A DNA stretch of 64,000 nucleotides from Magnetominusculus dajiuhuensis (GTDB lineage: Bacteria; Nitrospirota; Thermodesulfovibrionia; Thermodesulfovibrionales; Magnetobacteriaceae). The position numbers and the translations under genes are program-made. This document shows positions 34,433-43,936 of the stretch, piece after piece. The DNA lies in contig NZ_JBJUSG010000005.1 in NCBI RefSeq assembly GCF_046044395.1, forward strand, positions 1 to 64,000, given 5' to 3'. A model generated the notes under the pieces. It saw only the letters and a list, made by a program, of their open reading frames with translations. It was not told where the DNA came from and made no database searches. Each line of letters begins with the position of its first letter. Within the stretch, counting starts at the first letter, position 1.

Positions 34433-34618
34433 TTATTGGGGTCTCAAACGGCTGGTGTCCTCTTCGTACGGGCTTAACTCCCCCTGCGGTTTTTGCGGTG
34501 GGGCTTCCTTCTTTTCGGCACCACTGGTCTCCTTAAGCGTGGGCGGCCCTTTATGTCCGCATGATATTAATACAAACGACAACAGCGCCGCGATGGCAAT
34601 TATGATTATTTTTTTCAT
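34433..34618 (-). CDS. Small lipoprotein (LptM/YifL-like)
   Basis: A 61-residue lipoprotein: hydrophobic signal (MKKIIIIAIAALLSFVL) and lipobox ISCG, then a short proline/charged tail beginning GHKGPPTL. The CGxKGPL-like start after the cysteine is typical of LptM (YifL), which assists maturation of the LPS translocon LptD. It sits between argH and gmhA on the same strand, 18 bases after argH. Confidence 0.75.
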   Translation of the reverse strand: MKKIIIIAIAALLSFVLISCGHKGPPTLKETSGAEKKEAPPQKPQGELSPYEEDTSRLRPQ

Positions 34619-34636
34619 CCCTTTTTCATTCCTCTA

Positions 34637-36022
34637 TCATTCCTCTGTCCAGTTCTTATCAACTTTCTCACGAATCCTTATTAACTGCTCTTCAACCTCT
34701 CCAGTCCCGCCGTATGATTTCCTGCCCTTCACCGATGCCTCAACGGTCAGGCGTGAGTATATATCATTATCAATCAAATCTGAGAATGTCTTAAATTCTT
34801 CAATCGTCAATTCATGGAGATCCATAGACTTATCAACACAATATTTGACGATGTTGCCAGTGACTTCATGCGCCTCTCTGAACGGCATTTTTTTTGTTAC
34901 CAGATATTCGGCCAAATCGGTTGCCAGAGAAAACCCCTCGGCGGCGGTTTTTCGCATACGTTCTTTGTTGAATTTAATGTGTTTAAACATTTCGTTTATA
35001 ACAATTAGGACGTTTTTTACTGTTTTAATAACGTCAAAAAGCGGCTCTTTGTCTTCCTGCATATCCCTGTTGTAAGCCAGCGGAAGGGCCTTCATCGTCG
35101 TAAGTATGGAAACCAATGCGCCATAAACCCTGCCGGTCTTACCCCTGATGAGTTCGGCAACATCGGGGTTTTTCTTTTGCGGCATAATGGATGAGCCTGT
35201 TGTATAGGCATCAGATATTTCGATAAAAGAGAATTCCTTCGTACTCCACAAAACCAATTCCTCGGCCATTCTGCTCATGTGCATCATCAGAATCGAAGAA
35301 TTGGATATGAATTCGATAACAAAGTCCCTGTCTGAAACGGCATCAATGCTGTTGTCTGAGATGCGCTTAAACTTGAGCTGCTTTGCCACGCTCTCCCTAT
35401 TTATATTTAATGTAGTTCCGGCAAGGGCACATGCCCCAAGTGGAAGCGTGTCTATTCTTTTGTAGGCGTCTTTGTATCTCTCCTTGTCTCTTTCAAACAT
35501 CTCCACATATGCAAGGAGATGATGGGCAAGCGTAACTGGCTGTGCCCTTTGCATATGTGTATAGCCGGGCATTATCGTATTTATGTTGGCTTGTGAAATC
35601 CCTATTAAGGTTTTTTGAAATATTTTTATTAGTTTTATAACATCATCTGTTGCGTCTCTGAGATAGAGTCTTATGTCGAGAGCTACTTGGTCGTTTCTTG
35701 ATCGCGCAGTGTGGAGTTTTTTCCCAGTTTCAGGACAGAAATTAATAAGTTCGGCCTCTATATGCATGTGGATGTCTTCAACGGCATTGTCGAACTTGAA
35801 TTCATCCCACGTGAGCTCAACTCCGATTGCGCCAAGGTTGGTAATTATTTCGTCTGCCTCTTCTTTTGCTATAATACCCTGTTCTGAAAGCATCATTGCG
35901 TGTGCTATAGATCCCCTGATGTCCTCATCCCACAACCGTTTATCGAACGAAATGGACTCAGTAAAGTCCTGGACGCTCTTTGCCGTTTCTTCTGTGAATC
36001 TGCCAGACCATAGTTTGCTCAT
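34637..36022 (-). CDS. argH: Argininosuccinate lyase
   Basis: A 461-residue argininosuccinate lyase, with N-terminal KLWSGRF, HTARSRNDQVALD, and the family signature GSSIMPQKKNPD carrying the catalytic serine. It releases arginine and fumarate in the last step of arginine synthesis. Full length. Confidence 0.97.
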   Translation of the reverse strand: MSKLWSGRFTEETAKSVQDFTESISFDKRLWDEDIRGSIAHAMMLSEQGIIAKEEADEIITNLGAIGVELTWDEFKFDNAVEDIHMHIEAELINFCPETGKKLHTARSRNDQVALDIRLYLRDATDDVIKLIKIFQKTLIGISQANINTIMPGYTHMQRAQPVTLAHHLLAYVEMFERDKERYKDAYKRIDTLPLGACALAGTTLNINRESVAKQLKFKRISDNSIDAVSDRDFVIEFISNSSILMMHMSRMAEELVLWSTKEFSFIEISDAYTTGSSIMPQKKNPDVAELIRGKTGRVYGALVSILTTMKALPLAYNRDMQEDKEPLFDVIKTVKNVLIVINEMFKHIKFNKERMRKTAAEGFSLATDLAEYLVTKKMPFREAHEVTGNIVKYCVDKSMDLHELTIEEFKTFSDLIDNDIYSRLTVEASVKGRKSYGGTGEVEEQLIRIREKVDKNWTEE

Positions 36023-36103
36023 ACTGTTAAGGATAAAATTTTGCCCGCCAATTGGTCAACATGAATTTAACAAAGTGTCATAGCAAAGACGAAATGTCCT
36101 GAG

Positions 36104-36487
36104 TCAGGCCAAAAATTTAGTCAGGAGGTTTAACAATTGTTCTGGTTTGAACGGCTTTATGATCCAGCCGGTGGCCCCTGCCAGCTTCCCCTCGTGCCTT
36201 CTGGAGACATGAGCCTCTGTGGTCAGCATAATTATTGGGATAAAGCGGTACGCGTGTATTTGCCGTGCCTGTATAACAAACTCAAGGCCGTTCATGTTCG
36301 GCATGTTGATGTCAACGAACATCATATCAACCTTTTTGTCCTTTGACTTGACTAATTCGTCTAATTTAGCAAGGGCATCGCCGCCGTCAACCGCCTCCAG
36401 TACCTCGTAACCGGCATTGGCCAGCGTCAGGCCGACAAGCTGTCTTACACTGGCTGAATCGTCAACTATTAGAATAAGTCTCTTCAT
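36104..36487 (-). CDS. CheY-like single-domain response regulator
   Basis: About 127 residues, only a receiver domain: acidic pair in LIVDDSAS, phospho-acceptor in MFVDINMPNMNG, T in MLTTEA and K in IKPFKP. The ATG at 36487 (MKRLILIVDD) fits the family; a GTG at 36508 would include a TATAAT that looks like the promoter -10. No cognate kinase is adjacent. Confidence 0.9.
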   Translation of the reverse strand: MKRLILIVDDSASVRQLVGLTLANAGYEVLEAVDGGDALAKLDELVKSKDKKVDMMFVDINMPNMNGLEFVIQARQIHAYRFIPIIMLTTEAHVSRRHEGKLAGATGWIIKPFKPEQLLNLLTKFLA

Positions 36488-36591
36488 TTCTGTCAGTATA
36501 TTATACACTAAGGCGATTTAAAAAAGCTGAACTATTTTTTTGTGTTAATATTCTGCGTGTCTGATTGTGTGCATGGGGGCGGTCTGCGCCG

Positions 36592-37575
36592 CTACAGCGA
36601 AAGCATTCTATTGAGGGCCTTCCATGCCAACTCCCGTGTTTTACTGCTTACTTTCACTACGTGTTTCATTTCTTTCAGGGAGGCATAGACGGATTCGAGG
36701 GTGGTTTTTTTCATATTTGGGCACACCATGTCTGTTCTAAGGGGATAAAACACCTTGTCAGGGTTTTCTTTTCTCAGCCTGTAAAGCAGTCCCATCTCCG
36801 TCCCTACGATAAATTCCACCGAAGACGACTTCGCCACGAATTTCAGCATCCCCGACGTGCTTGCCACGTTGTCCGCCATTTCCAGTATGTTGAGCCTACA
36901 CTCGGGGTGAGCCATAAGGATGGCGTTGGGATGGGCCTTTCTGGCCTTTTCGACGTCCGACGGCCTTATCCTGTCGTGCACATGGCAGTAGCCGTCCCAT
37001 GATATTATCTCTTTTTTCGTGTTCTTTGCCGCCCATGCGGACAAATTCTTATCCGGTACACAGATTACCCGCTCATCAGGGAGGGATTCAATGACCTCCA
37101 CGACGTTTGCCGATGTGCAGCATATATCACTTTCCGCCTTCACCTCGGCGGTTGTGTTGACGTAGGCCACAACAGGCACGCCGGGATAGTCCCTTTTAAT
37201 ATCTGCAAGCGTATATTTAACCGGATATACATACCGCGGTGGCTCCTTGTATCCGGGGAACGCCTCATACAGCTCTCTCTCCATGCCGACACTAATCATA
37301 TCCGCCATCGGGCAGAAGGCATCATAGGCCGTCAGCAGCACCACCTTGTCAGGCGACAGTATTGAGGCGCTTTCGGCCATAAAGTTAACGCCGCAAAACA
37401 CAATTACATCACAGTCTGTTGACGCGGCCTTTCTTGACAACTCAAGGGAATCACCCGTCATGTCGGCAATCTCCTGTACCTCGTCCCGCTGGTAGTTATG
37501 GGCAATAATCAGCGCGTTTCTCTGCTCTTTAAGTCTTTGTATCTTTTCCTTCAGATTTTCAGGGGATTCGCTCAT
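36592..37575 (-). CDS. nadA: Quinolinate synthase NadA
   Basis: A 327-residue NadA. It binds one oxygen-sensitive [4Fe-4S] cluster; conserved cysteines are visible in FCGVNFMAES, DICCTSANVV and MVCPNMKKT. IIAHNYQRDEVQ near the N-terminus and LIMAHPEC-type (LMAHPECR) are further signatures. It condenses iminoaspartate with dihydroxyacetone phosphate for NAD synthesis. nadB is not in the window. Confidence 0.96.
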   Translation of the reverse strand: MSESPENLKEKIQRLKEQRNALIIAHNYQRDEVQEIADMTGDSLELSRKAASTDCDVIVFCGVNFMAESASILSPDKVVLLTAYDAFCPMADMISVGMERELYEAFPGYKEPPRYVYPVKYTLADIKRDYPGVPVVAYVNTTAEVKAESDICCTSANVVEVIESLPDERVICVPDKNLSAWAAKNTKKEIISWDGYCHVHDRIRPSDVEKARKAHPNAILMAHPECRLNILEMADNVASTSGMLKFVAKSSSVEFIVGTEMGLLYRLRKENPDKVFYPLRTDMVCPNMKKTTLESVYASLKEMKHVVKVSSKTRELAWKALNRMLSL

Positions 37576-37581
37576 GGCCTG

Positions 37582-38451
37582 CTAAAACCTTCCCGACAAC
37601 GGCTTATTAACATACTGGGGTGTGTTCGTATAGAGCACAGTGCCGTCTGGCATGGCCACCCTGAATATGTGTGAGTCGAGGCTCTGGCTGGCACCCTGGC
37701 TATATGAACGGGGGCAATATGGCTGATAGTTGCCGCCATTGTAAGTGCTCAGCACCTTAGCCACATATTCCTGAGTCTCCGCATAGGGGGGGATTGTCCC
37801 GTAGCGGTCAACGGCATTCGGGCCGGCGTTGTAACCGGCGAGGGCTAAGGATACGTTACCGTTAAATTTAGCCAACAAGTATTTCAAATATCTGGCACCG
37901 CCGTCTATATTCTGAGTAGGGTCATAGGGGTTGTTGACAGACAGCAGACTTGCCGTGCCCGGCATCAATTGCATCAGCCCCATAGCGCCCTTGGGAGACA
38001 GGGCGTCGCTATTCCAGTTTGACTCGGCCTTTATTACCGCCTTCAGGAGGCTTGGGTCAATGTTGTGTTGCGCCGCCTTGAGGTGTACGATTTCCTCGTA
38101 GTCCTTAAGGTTTGCGGCCTGTTGTTTTACGTCGTTACTGCCGGTAGGCGCTGGCACTGCCGACTGGACAGCTTGCTTTGGTTTGTCGGCGCTTGTGGGC
38201 GCGGCGGCCAGTTTATCCAAACTGCCGGTTACCACCACCTTTGCTGGTGGCTTAGTGTCGGAGTGCTCCGTTTGTTTCGGGGGGGACTTGAATAACCTCA
38301 CATATTTAGGACTTTTAGCCACATCAGTGTAATAGACAACCCCATTGGCGTCGATAAACTTGTATATATCGGCGTCGGCCGCGGCACACAATGCCATGCA
38401 CCCCGCAGCCGACAGGACAGCTATAATCACCCTCTTAAATATTCTAAGCAT
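37582..38451 (-). CDS. Lytic transglycosylase with DUF4124
   Basis: About 289 residues. A signal peptide (about 1-28) is followed by a DUF4124 domain (IYKFIDANGVVYYTD) and an SLT-type transglycosylase (about 110-245) with the catalytic glutamate in VIKAESNWNS, then GAMGLMQLMPGTA and LALAGYNAGPNAV. It cleaves the glycan strand of peptidoglycan in the periplasm. I chose the internal ATG at 38451 before the signal peptide. nadA begins six bases downstream. Confidence 0.9.
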   Translation of the reverse strand: MLRIFKRVIIAVLSAAGCMALCAAADADIYKFIDANGVVYYTDVAKSPKYVRLFKSPPKQTEHSDTKPPAKVVVTGSLDKLAAAPTSADKPKQAVQSAVPAPTGSNDVKQQAANLKDYEEIVHLKAAQHNIDPSLLKAVIKAESNWNSDALSPKGAMGLMQLMPGTASLLSVNNPYDPTQNIDGGARYLKYLLAKFNGNVSLALAGYNAGPNAVDRYGTIPPYAETQEYVAKVLSTYNGGNYQPYCPRSYSQGASQSLDSHIFRVAMPDGTVLYTNTPQYVNKPLSGRF

Positions 38452-38478
38452 ATCCTGCGGCACAATTTCTGCCGTCAA

Positions 38479-38691
38479 TTAAGTCCGCCGCCCAAAAGGC
38501 CTGCACACGGCGCAACTCCACCCCCTTTAACTTTCCATGTTAACCGGCAACCCATTAACCGGTTGTATGTCATAATGCCGTGACGCGCTAACCCGGCCTA
38601 CAGCGTAAACCGACCGGACAGCACCACCTACACCATAGGTATTCCATCGGCAAAAACAAGCATAATGTTTAGGCAGTAACTGCCGTATTTC
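38479..38691. other. Gap between TusA-like gene and transglycosylase
   Basis: About 210 bases with no supported gene. A short palindrome GGCAGT-AACTGCC at about 38673-38685 lies after the TusA-like stop and could help end transcription; it has no clear T-run. Confidence 0.3.
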
Positions 38692-38928
38692 TTATGCCTT
38701 TTTAATAAAAAAAGATATAACGTTTCCGTTTTCTTTCGTTTCAAGGAGTTCATGGCCTAATCTGCTCAAAAGGGCCGGAATATCCGACTTTGAACCGGCA
38801 TCGGTTGATTGAACCTCAAGTACCTTCCCTGACGCCAGGGCATCAATGGCCTTTTTTGTCTTTAATACCGGCATGGGGCAATTCAACCCCTTAGTGTCAA
38901 GAATCTCATCGGGCTTTATATCTGCCAT
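38692..38928 (-). CDS. TusA-like sulphurtransferase
   Basis: A 78-residue SirA/TusA-fold protein: LDTKGLNCPMPVLKTKKAI contains the CPxP motif with the reactive cysteine that carries persulphide sulphur. Such proteins deliver sulphur for tRNA thiolation, molybdenum cofactor or sulphur-energy metabolism. It stands alone here, so the acceptor pathway is not evident. Confidence 0.9.
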   Translation of the reverse strand: MADIKPDEILDTKGLNCPMPVLKTKKAIDALASGKVLEVQSTDAGSKSDIPALLSRLGHELLETKENGNVISFFIKKA

Positions 38929-39144
38929 TACAACCTCCGTAACACGCGTTATATGTATTGGCCAATGGCCATTTTCTTACAGCCGCCGAAACTGCGGCTC
39001 ATCTAACCAGTGGTATTTTACTTCAATATCATAAAATTGTCAACATCCCCCAAAAATGACGTTGCAACGGTGAATTTAGTTATGGTATTATGTATCGTTG
39101 TTATATGTATAGCTATTATAATAGGGATATGGAGGCGCTGAGAG

Positions 39145-40287
39145 ATGGGTATACTGAGGACGCTGACCGCGGCGGAGACCTACATTATTGCCGGTGTTTT
39201 GTTAGGATTGGCAGGGATATTAACCGCGTACTGGCTGCACAGCTCAAAGAAAAATAAGGAAAAAGGGATAATTATGTCTAAGATTGAAAATGCTGAAAAG
39301 GTTCGGGAGATTAATCCGAATGAGGCTTTGGATATATATGAAGAGATATTAGACACCCTGTCCGCAGACAAATATCCCCGATTGTACGCCCGAATACATC
39401 ATGGAGAAGGGTTATGTTATTACTCCTTATCTTTAGTAAAAGATAAAGAAGATAATCTGAAACTCTCAATAATCTCCTTTGAGAAAGCGCTGAAAATCAG
39501 AACGATTGAGGAATATCCTGTGGAATACGCGGCAACTCAAAACAACCTGGGAAATACCTATGCTATCCTCGCGCAAATACGCGATAAAGAGATGAATTTA
39601 ACCCTTGCTATTAAGGCATACCTTGAGGCTCTCATCATCAGAACGGCTGACAAATTTCCCGCTGAGCACGCCACAACTCAGAACAGCCTCGGAAACGCCT
39701 ATCAGAGCCTGTCAGAGGTGCGCGACAGAGAGGATAAATTGAGCCTTGCCATTGCGGCATACGAGGATGCCCTTGTAATCAGAACTGAGGAAGAATTTCC
39801 AGCCGACTACGCGACGACTCAAAATAATCTTGGAAACGCATACACCGGCCTATCGCAGGTATGCGATAAAGAGGCGAACTTAGACCTTGCAATTGAGGCA
39901 TACGGGGAGGCACTGAAGGTAAGAACTGTTGAGAAATATCCCATAGATTACGCCAGGACTCAAAACAGCCTTGGCGTCGCATACAGGAAACTGTCGCAGA
40001 TTCGGGATAAGGAGTACAATTTAACCCGTGCTATTGAGGCATATGGGGAGGCGCTGAAAATCAGAACCGCCGACAAACTCCCTATTGACTACGCGGCGAC
40101 ACAAAATAATCTCGGCGCCGCATACAGAAACCTGTCAAAGGTAAGGGACAAAGAAGAAATGTTAACCCGTGCAATTGAGGCATATGAAGAGGCACTGAAA
40201 ATCTGGACAGCCGACAAATTCCCTGCCGATTACGCGCGAACCCAAAGCAACCTCCTGATTGCTCAGAAAAACCTGGATATACCTTAA
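39145..40287 (+). CDS. Membrane-anchored TPR protein with 46-residue repeats
   Basis: A 380-residue protein with one N-terminal membrane helix (about 11-31), then six or more tandem TPR-like modules of 46 residues, each with DYAxTQNNLGxAY, LSxxRDKE and AIEAYEEALKIRT. The 138-base DNA units are correspondingly repetitive. Long TPR modules of this kind resemble the TPR arrays of CHAT- or NB-ARC-associated proteins, but no effector domain is attached. It probably is a protein-interaction scaffold on the inner membrane. Confidence 0.8.
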   Translation: MGILRTLTAAETYIIAGVLLGLAGILTAYWLHSSKKNKEKGIIMSKIENAEKVREINPNEALDIYEEILDTLSADKYPRLYARIHHGEGLCYYSLSLVKDKEDNLKLSIISFEKALKIRTIEEYPVEYAATQNNLGNTYAILAQIRDKEMNLTLAIKAYLEALIIRTADKFPAEHATTQNSLGNAYQSLSEVRDREDKLSLAIAAYEDALVIRTEEEFPADYATTQNNLGNAYTGLSQVCDKEANLDLAIEAYGEALKVRTVEKYPIDYARTQNSLGVAYRKLSQIRDKEYNLTRAIEAYGEALKIRTADKLPIDYAATQNNLGAAYRNLSKVRDKEEMLTRAIEAYEEALKIWTADKFPADYARTQSNLLIAQKNLDIP

Positions 40288-40341
40288 TACCTCCGGCGCG
40301 CCCCCGTGCTGTGAGGCTGCGCCGGAGATTCCGCTGTGTAG

Positions 40342-42054
40342 CTATCTGATATAGGCCTCTGTGACGTATCTTCTCATCATCCTGTGGGTGTTGAAGTAGT
40401 AGGCGTTTTTGCCTATCGTGTTTTTCATGATGAATATCCACTTCTTCTTGTCGTTGTAGTAGGTCGGGATGATGACATTCTCAAGCTTGTCGTAGAGGTC
40501 GTCGGCATCAATTTTATTCATACTCTCGTCGGGTTCAATCTCTGTCGGGGCAGGACCGATTGACCACCCGGTGTAGCCTTCAATATGCCCTTCTATCCAC
40601 CAGCCGTCAAGGACGCTGAAATTGGGAACGCCGTTATGGGTGGATTTCATTCCACTTGTGCCGGAGGCCTCCAGTGGCCTAAGCGGGTTGTTCAACCACA
40701 CATCCACCCCTGTTGAGAGCATAAGGCCGATGTCCATTTTATAGTTTTTGATGAAGGCGAGCTTCAGTTTCCCCTTCAACTCTTTGGCATAGCTAAAGAT
40801 ATTTTGGATGAGTTTCTTGCCCCCCTCGTCCTTAGGGTGCGCCTTGCCGGCAAAGACAAACTGTACTCTGCCTCCGGCGACTTTTACGAGGCGGTCAATG
40901 TCTGAGAATAACAGGTTTGCGCGCTTGTAGGTCGCGAATCTTCTGGCAAAACCTATTGTGAGCGTGTTGACGTCCATGTCCGCGTTACAGTTGTTGTTCA
41001 CGTAGTTTATTAAATCTCTCTTGGCGTCCTGGTGGGCATTCCAGATTGCCTCGTCTGGAACAGTCTCCACACGCACAAATATTTCCGGTTCATTTGCCCA
41101 GCCGGGGATGTATTTGTCATACAGGCGCTTAAAATGCTCATTTGTCCATGTGTAGGAGTGCACGCCGTTAGTAATGGCGTTTATTCTGTAACCGGGGAAC
41201 ATGTTTTGAGAGACCTCGCCGTGTTTTTTGGCCACGCCATTAACGTAGTTGCTGAGATTCAGGGCAAGTAGTGTCATGTTGAGATTCTCATCGCCGGCAA
41301 GCCAACGAATCACCTTCTCAGGGAAGTAGTCGCCCAACACCCTGTGGTATATGTCATAGGTGAACTTGTCATGCCCGGCCTCAACGGGGGTATGCGTGGT
41401 GAAAACACATATCTCTTTTACAGAGTCGAAGTCCCATATAAGGGATTCGTCCCATACGGACTCAATGTCTTTCTTGCGTTCATGCAACAGCTCAAGCGTC
41501 AGAAACGACGCGTGACCCTCGTTCATGTGATATTTTTTGACCGTAAAGCCGAGTTCCTTAAGCATTCTAACGCCGGCTATCCCTAAGATTGCCTCCTGCT
41601 TGATCCTGTATGAGGTGTCTCCACCATATAAGTGGTGCGTCAGCTCCCTGTCTTCAGGGCTGTTTTCAGGCAGGTCAGTGTCCAGGAAGAATACGGGCAG
41701 CGATCCACCCCTTAAACTTTCCACGATATACGTCCACGCCGCAACATAAATCGTGCGGCCCTCCAGTTTGATAGTGACCTTAGCCGGAGCAAGCGTCATG
41801 TATCTCGCGGGGTCCCATACGACATCCCTTGACAACTGGTATCCGGTCTCATCGAAATCCTGTGTGAAATAACCCTTCCTGTGCATAAGGGTGACAGCGA
41901 TAAACGGCAGACTCAAATCGGCGGCAGACTTAATCGTATCACCCGCTAAAATCCCAAGGCCCCCGCTATACGTCGGTATATCGTCCTTCAGGCCTATCTC
42001 CATAGAAAAATACGCAATCTTTGGTTCGTCCAGATACTTACTCAAAAATGACAT
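40342..42054 (-). CDS. glgP: Alpha-glucan phosphorylase (short form)
   Basis: A 570-residue glycogen/maltodextrin phosphorylase of the short TIGR02094 type. It begins with AYFSMEIGLKDDIPTYSGGLGILAGD and carries the glucan/PLP region ASGTSGMKSTHNGVPN. The usual PLP-lysine region KSTHNG is intact. It releases glucose-1-phosphate from storage glucan. Monocistronic, with a dispersed repeat upstream. Confidence 0.92.
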   Translation of the reverse strand: MSFLSKYLDEPKIAYFSMEIGLKDDIPTYSGGLGILAGDTIKSAADLSLPFIAVTLMHRKGYFTQDFDETGYQLSRDVVWDPARYMTLAPAKVTIKLEGRTIYVAAWTYIVESLRGGSLPVFFLDTDLPENSPEDRELTHHLYGGDTSYRIKQEAILGIAGVRMLKELGFTVKKYHMNEGHASFLTLELLHERKKDIESVWDESLIWDFDSVKEICVFTTHTPVEAGHDKFTYDIYHRVLGDYFPEKVIRWLAGDENLNMTLLALNLSNYVNGVAKKHGEVSQNMFPGYRINAITNGVHSYTWTNEHFKRLYDKYIPGWANEPEIFVRVETVPDEAIWNAHQDAKRDLINYVNNNCNADMDVNTLTIGFARRFATYKRANLLFSDIDRLVKVAGGRVQFVFAGKAHPKDEGGKKLIQNIFSYAKELKGKLKLAFIKNYKMDIGLMLSTGVDVWLNNPLRPLEASGTSGMKSTHNGVPNFSVLDGWWIEGHIEGYTGWSIGPAPTEIEPDESMNKIDADDLYDKLENVIIPTYYNDKKKWIFIMKNTIGKNAYYFNTHRMMRRYVTEAYIR

Positions 42055-42342
42055 TGCTCCTCCTCAGGAAATATTTTATTCTATGTAATCAGCATTAAAC
42101 ATTCATAACTCATCGTGAACTGCAATCATACTAAAAAATTTCAAAAAAAAACAAGTACCCGTCAAGTCCTAAAAAAGGATTAAGGATTAACGACGAAGGG
42201 GAGGTAACCTCCCCTTCACCCCGTATTTTTGCCAAGCTTTATCTATTAAGTTTGGGCTGCCGCCGTTGGCGGCATGAGTGCTCCAGCATAAGACTATCGT
42301 TTCCCCTGCATATTTAGAAAACAAACTGTTATTATATCTAAC
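42055..42342. other. Divergent intergenic region glgP / waaF-gmhB
   Basis: Contains dispersed repeat copy B (42176-42273). Promoters for both flanking genes should lie here; no strong consensus is clear to me, apart from TTATTATATCTAAC just before the waaF-gmhB ATG. Confidence 0.4.
42176..42273. repeat. Dispersed hairpin repeat, copy B
   Basis: Reads AAGGATTAACGACGAAGGGG, a hairpin GGGGAGG-TAA-CCTCCCC, TTCACCCCGTA, a variable middle, then TTTGGGCTGCCGCC-GTT-GGCGGC. The same order, inverted, is present at copy C. This is the only copy in a divergent intergenic region. Confidence 0.75.
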
Positions 42343-43857
42343 ATGGCAGAAAATACAAAGGTACTCGTCAGGGGTGTAAATTGGATAGGGGACGCCGTGA
42401 TGTCCGCCCCTGCGCTTTGGGCAGTCAAAGGGGCGTATCCAGATGCGGACATAACGCTGCTTGCCAATCCCACGGTTGCCTCGCTTTTTGAAAAAGACCC
42501 GCATATTGGGGCGATAATAAAATACGAGGATGTGTACAGGACACTATCTGGCAGGTTGCGGCTCTCACGCAGACTGAAAATGGAGAATTTCTCCACGGCC
42601 ATTCTGCTTCAAAACGCCTTTGACGCGGCTTTTATAGCGTGGCTTGCCCGGATTGGGCATCGTGTCGGCTACAACAGAGACTCCAGAGGAATCCTGTTGA
42701 CAAAGGCAGTTGATGTAACCCGTGAGACCCTTCAGCTTCACCACTGCCACTACTACCTGAACATGCTCATATCTGTCGGCCTCAACGCCCCATACCGGCT
42801 GCCGTGGATTTATCTTGCCGGGCAAGAGAGGCAGTCAGCCCTTGAGGCGCTGTCGCATCTCAGGCGCCCCGTCATAGGTATAAACCCCGGCGCGGCCTTC
42901 GGCTCGGCAAAGCGCTGGCCACCGGAGCGGTTTGCCATGTTAATCGGGAGGATTATTAAGGAAAAAGGCGGCAGCGCCGTTTTGTTTGGCTCAGAAAAGC
43001 TTATAGACCCGGACATCTTAGCGCCGACAGCCGCAGGGACATTTTTAGATCTCACCGGTAAGACTGGCGTCAGGCAGTTGTGTGCCACCATTGCCAACTG
43101 CGATCTATTGATAACAAACGACTCCGGGCCTATGCACATAGCCTACGCGGTTGGAACGCCTGTGCTTGCCATATTTGGCTCTACCTCGCCGGAGCTGACC
43201 GGCCCGCCAGAGATTCCGGCACACCCGGAGTTTTCATACAGGCATCGGGTTATTAGGAAACCCGTCAGGTGTGCCCCATGTTTTAAACGTACGTGTGAAC
43301 ATTTAACCTGCATGAACGCAATATCCGCCGCAGATGTGTTCGACGAAATAGACGCCCTATGGGCGCGGAGGAAGGCAGTGTTTTTTGACAGGGACGGCAC
43401 ACTTTGTGAGGACGCGGACTATCTGAACAGTTTTGACGCCTTTCGCCCGTACGATGGCCTTGAGAGGATTAAGGTACTGAAGGACAAGGGTTACATGTTA
43501 ATCGGAATATCAAACCAATCTGGTATAGGCAGGGGGATAGTCAATGAGGAATTTGTAAAGGCCCTCCATCAGGTGTTCATTGACAAATATGGATTTGACG
43601 ATTTCTACTACTGCAAGCACGTCCCGGCAGACAACTGCGCGTGCAGGAAACCTTCGCCGGGGATGCTCCTGAGGGCAAGGGCAGACCACGGCATTGACTT
43701 AAAAAATTCAATATTTGTGGGCGATAAAAACGCTGACATGGAGACGGCTTTGGCCGTGGGGGCAAGGCCAATCTTTTTCAGGACGAAAAAACACACACTT
43801 TCAATCACGGGGATAAGACAAATCAGCACCTTAGAAGAACTACAAGCAATAGTCTAA
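42343..43857 (+). CDS. Fused heptosyltransferase (WaaF) and heptose-bisphosphate phosphatase (GmhB)
   Basis: A 504-residue two-domain enzyme. Residues about 1-330 are a GT9 ADP-heptose:LPS heptosyltransferase of the WaaF type (VRGVNWIGDAVMSAPAL, INPGAAFGSAKRWP, TNDSGPMHIA). Residues about 340-504 are a HAD phosphatase of the GmhB type (FFDRDGTLCED, ISNQSGIGRG, CRKPSPGML, VGDKNADMETA). The first acts last and the second in the middle of the heptose pathway; the fusion joins synthesis of the donor and its use. gmhA is at 33786. The stop codon lies inside a large palindrome. Confidence 0.92.
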   Translation: MAENTKVLVRGVNWIGDAVMSAPALWAVKGAYPDADITLLANPTVASLFEKDPHIGAIIKYEDVYRTLSGRLRLSRRLKMENFSTAILLQNAFDAAFIAWLARIGHRVGYNRDSRGILLTKAVDVTRETLQLHHCHYYLNMLISVGLNAPYRLPWIYLAGQERQSALEALSHLRRPVIGINPGAAFGSAKRWPPERFAMLIGRIIKEKGGSAVLFGSEKLIDPDILAPTAAGTFLDLTGKTGVRQLCATIANCDLLITNDSGPMHIAYAVGTPVLAIFGSTSPELTGPPEIPAHPEFSYRHRVIRKPVRCAPCFKRTCEHLTCMNAISAADVFDEIDALWARRKAVFFDRDGTLCEDADYLNSFDAFRPYDGLERIKVLKDKGYMLIGISNQSGIGRGIVNEEFVKALHQVFIDKYGFDDFYYCKHVPADNCACRKPSPGMLLRARADHGIDLKNSIFVGDKNADMETALAVGARPIFFRTKKHTLSITGIRQISTLEELQAIV

Positions 43858-43906
43858 GTATAATCCTAAGTATAATACTTAGGATTATACTTAGGATTAT
43901 ACTTAG
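43854..43906. repeat. Perfect 23-bp inverted repeat built from 12-bp units
   Basis: Arms at 43854-43876 and 43884-43906 are exact reverse complements with a seven-base loop. Each arm contains two copies of CTAAGTATAAT. The waaF-gmhB stop codon (43855-43857) lies in the left arm. It may act as a terminator or stabilise the mRNA end; there is no T-run. Confidence 0.85.
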
Positions 43907-43936
43907 TATAACTATCACACAGGAGGTCAAAGTTCT

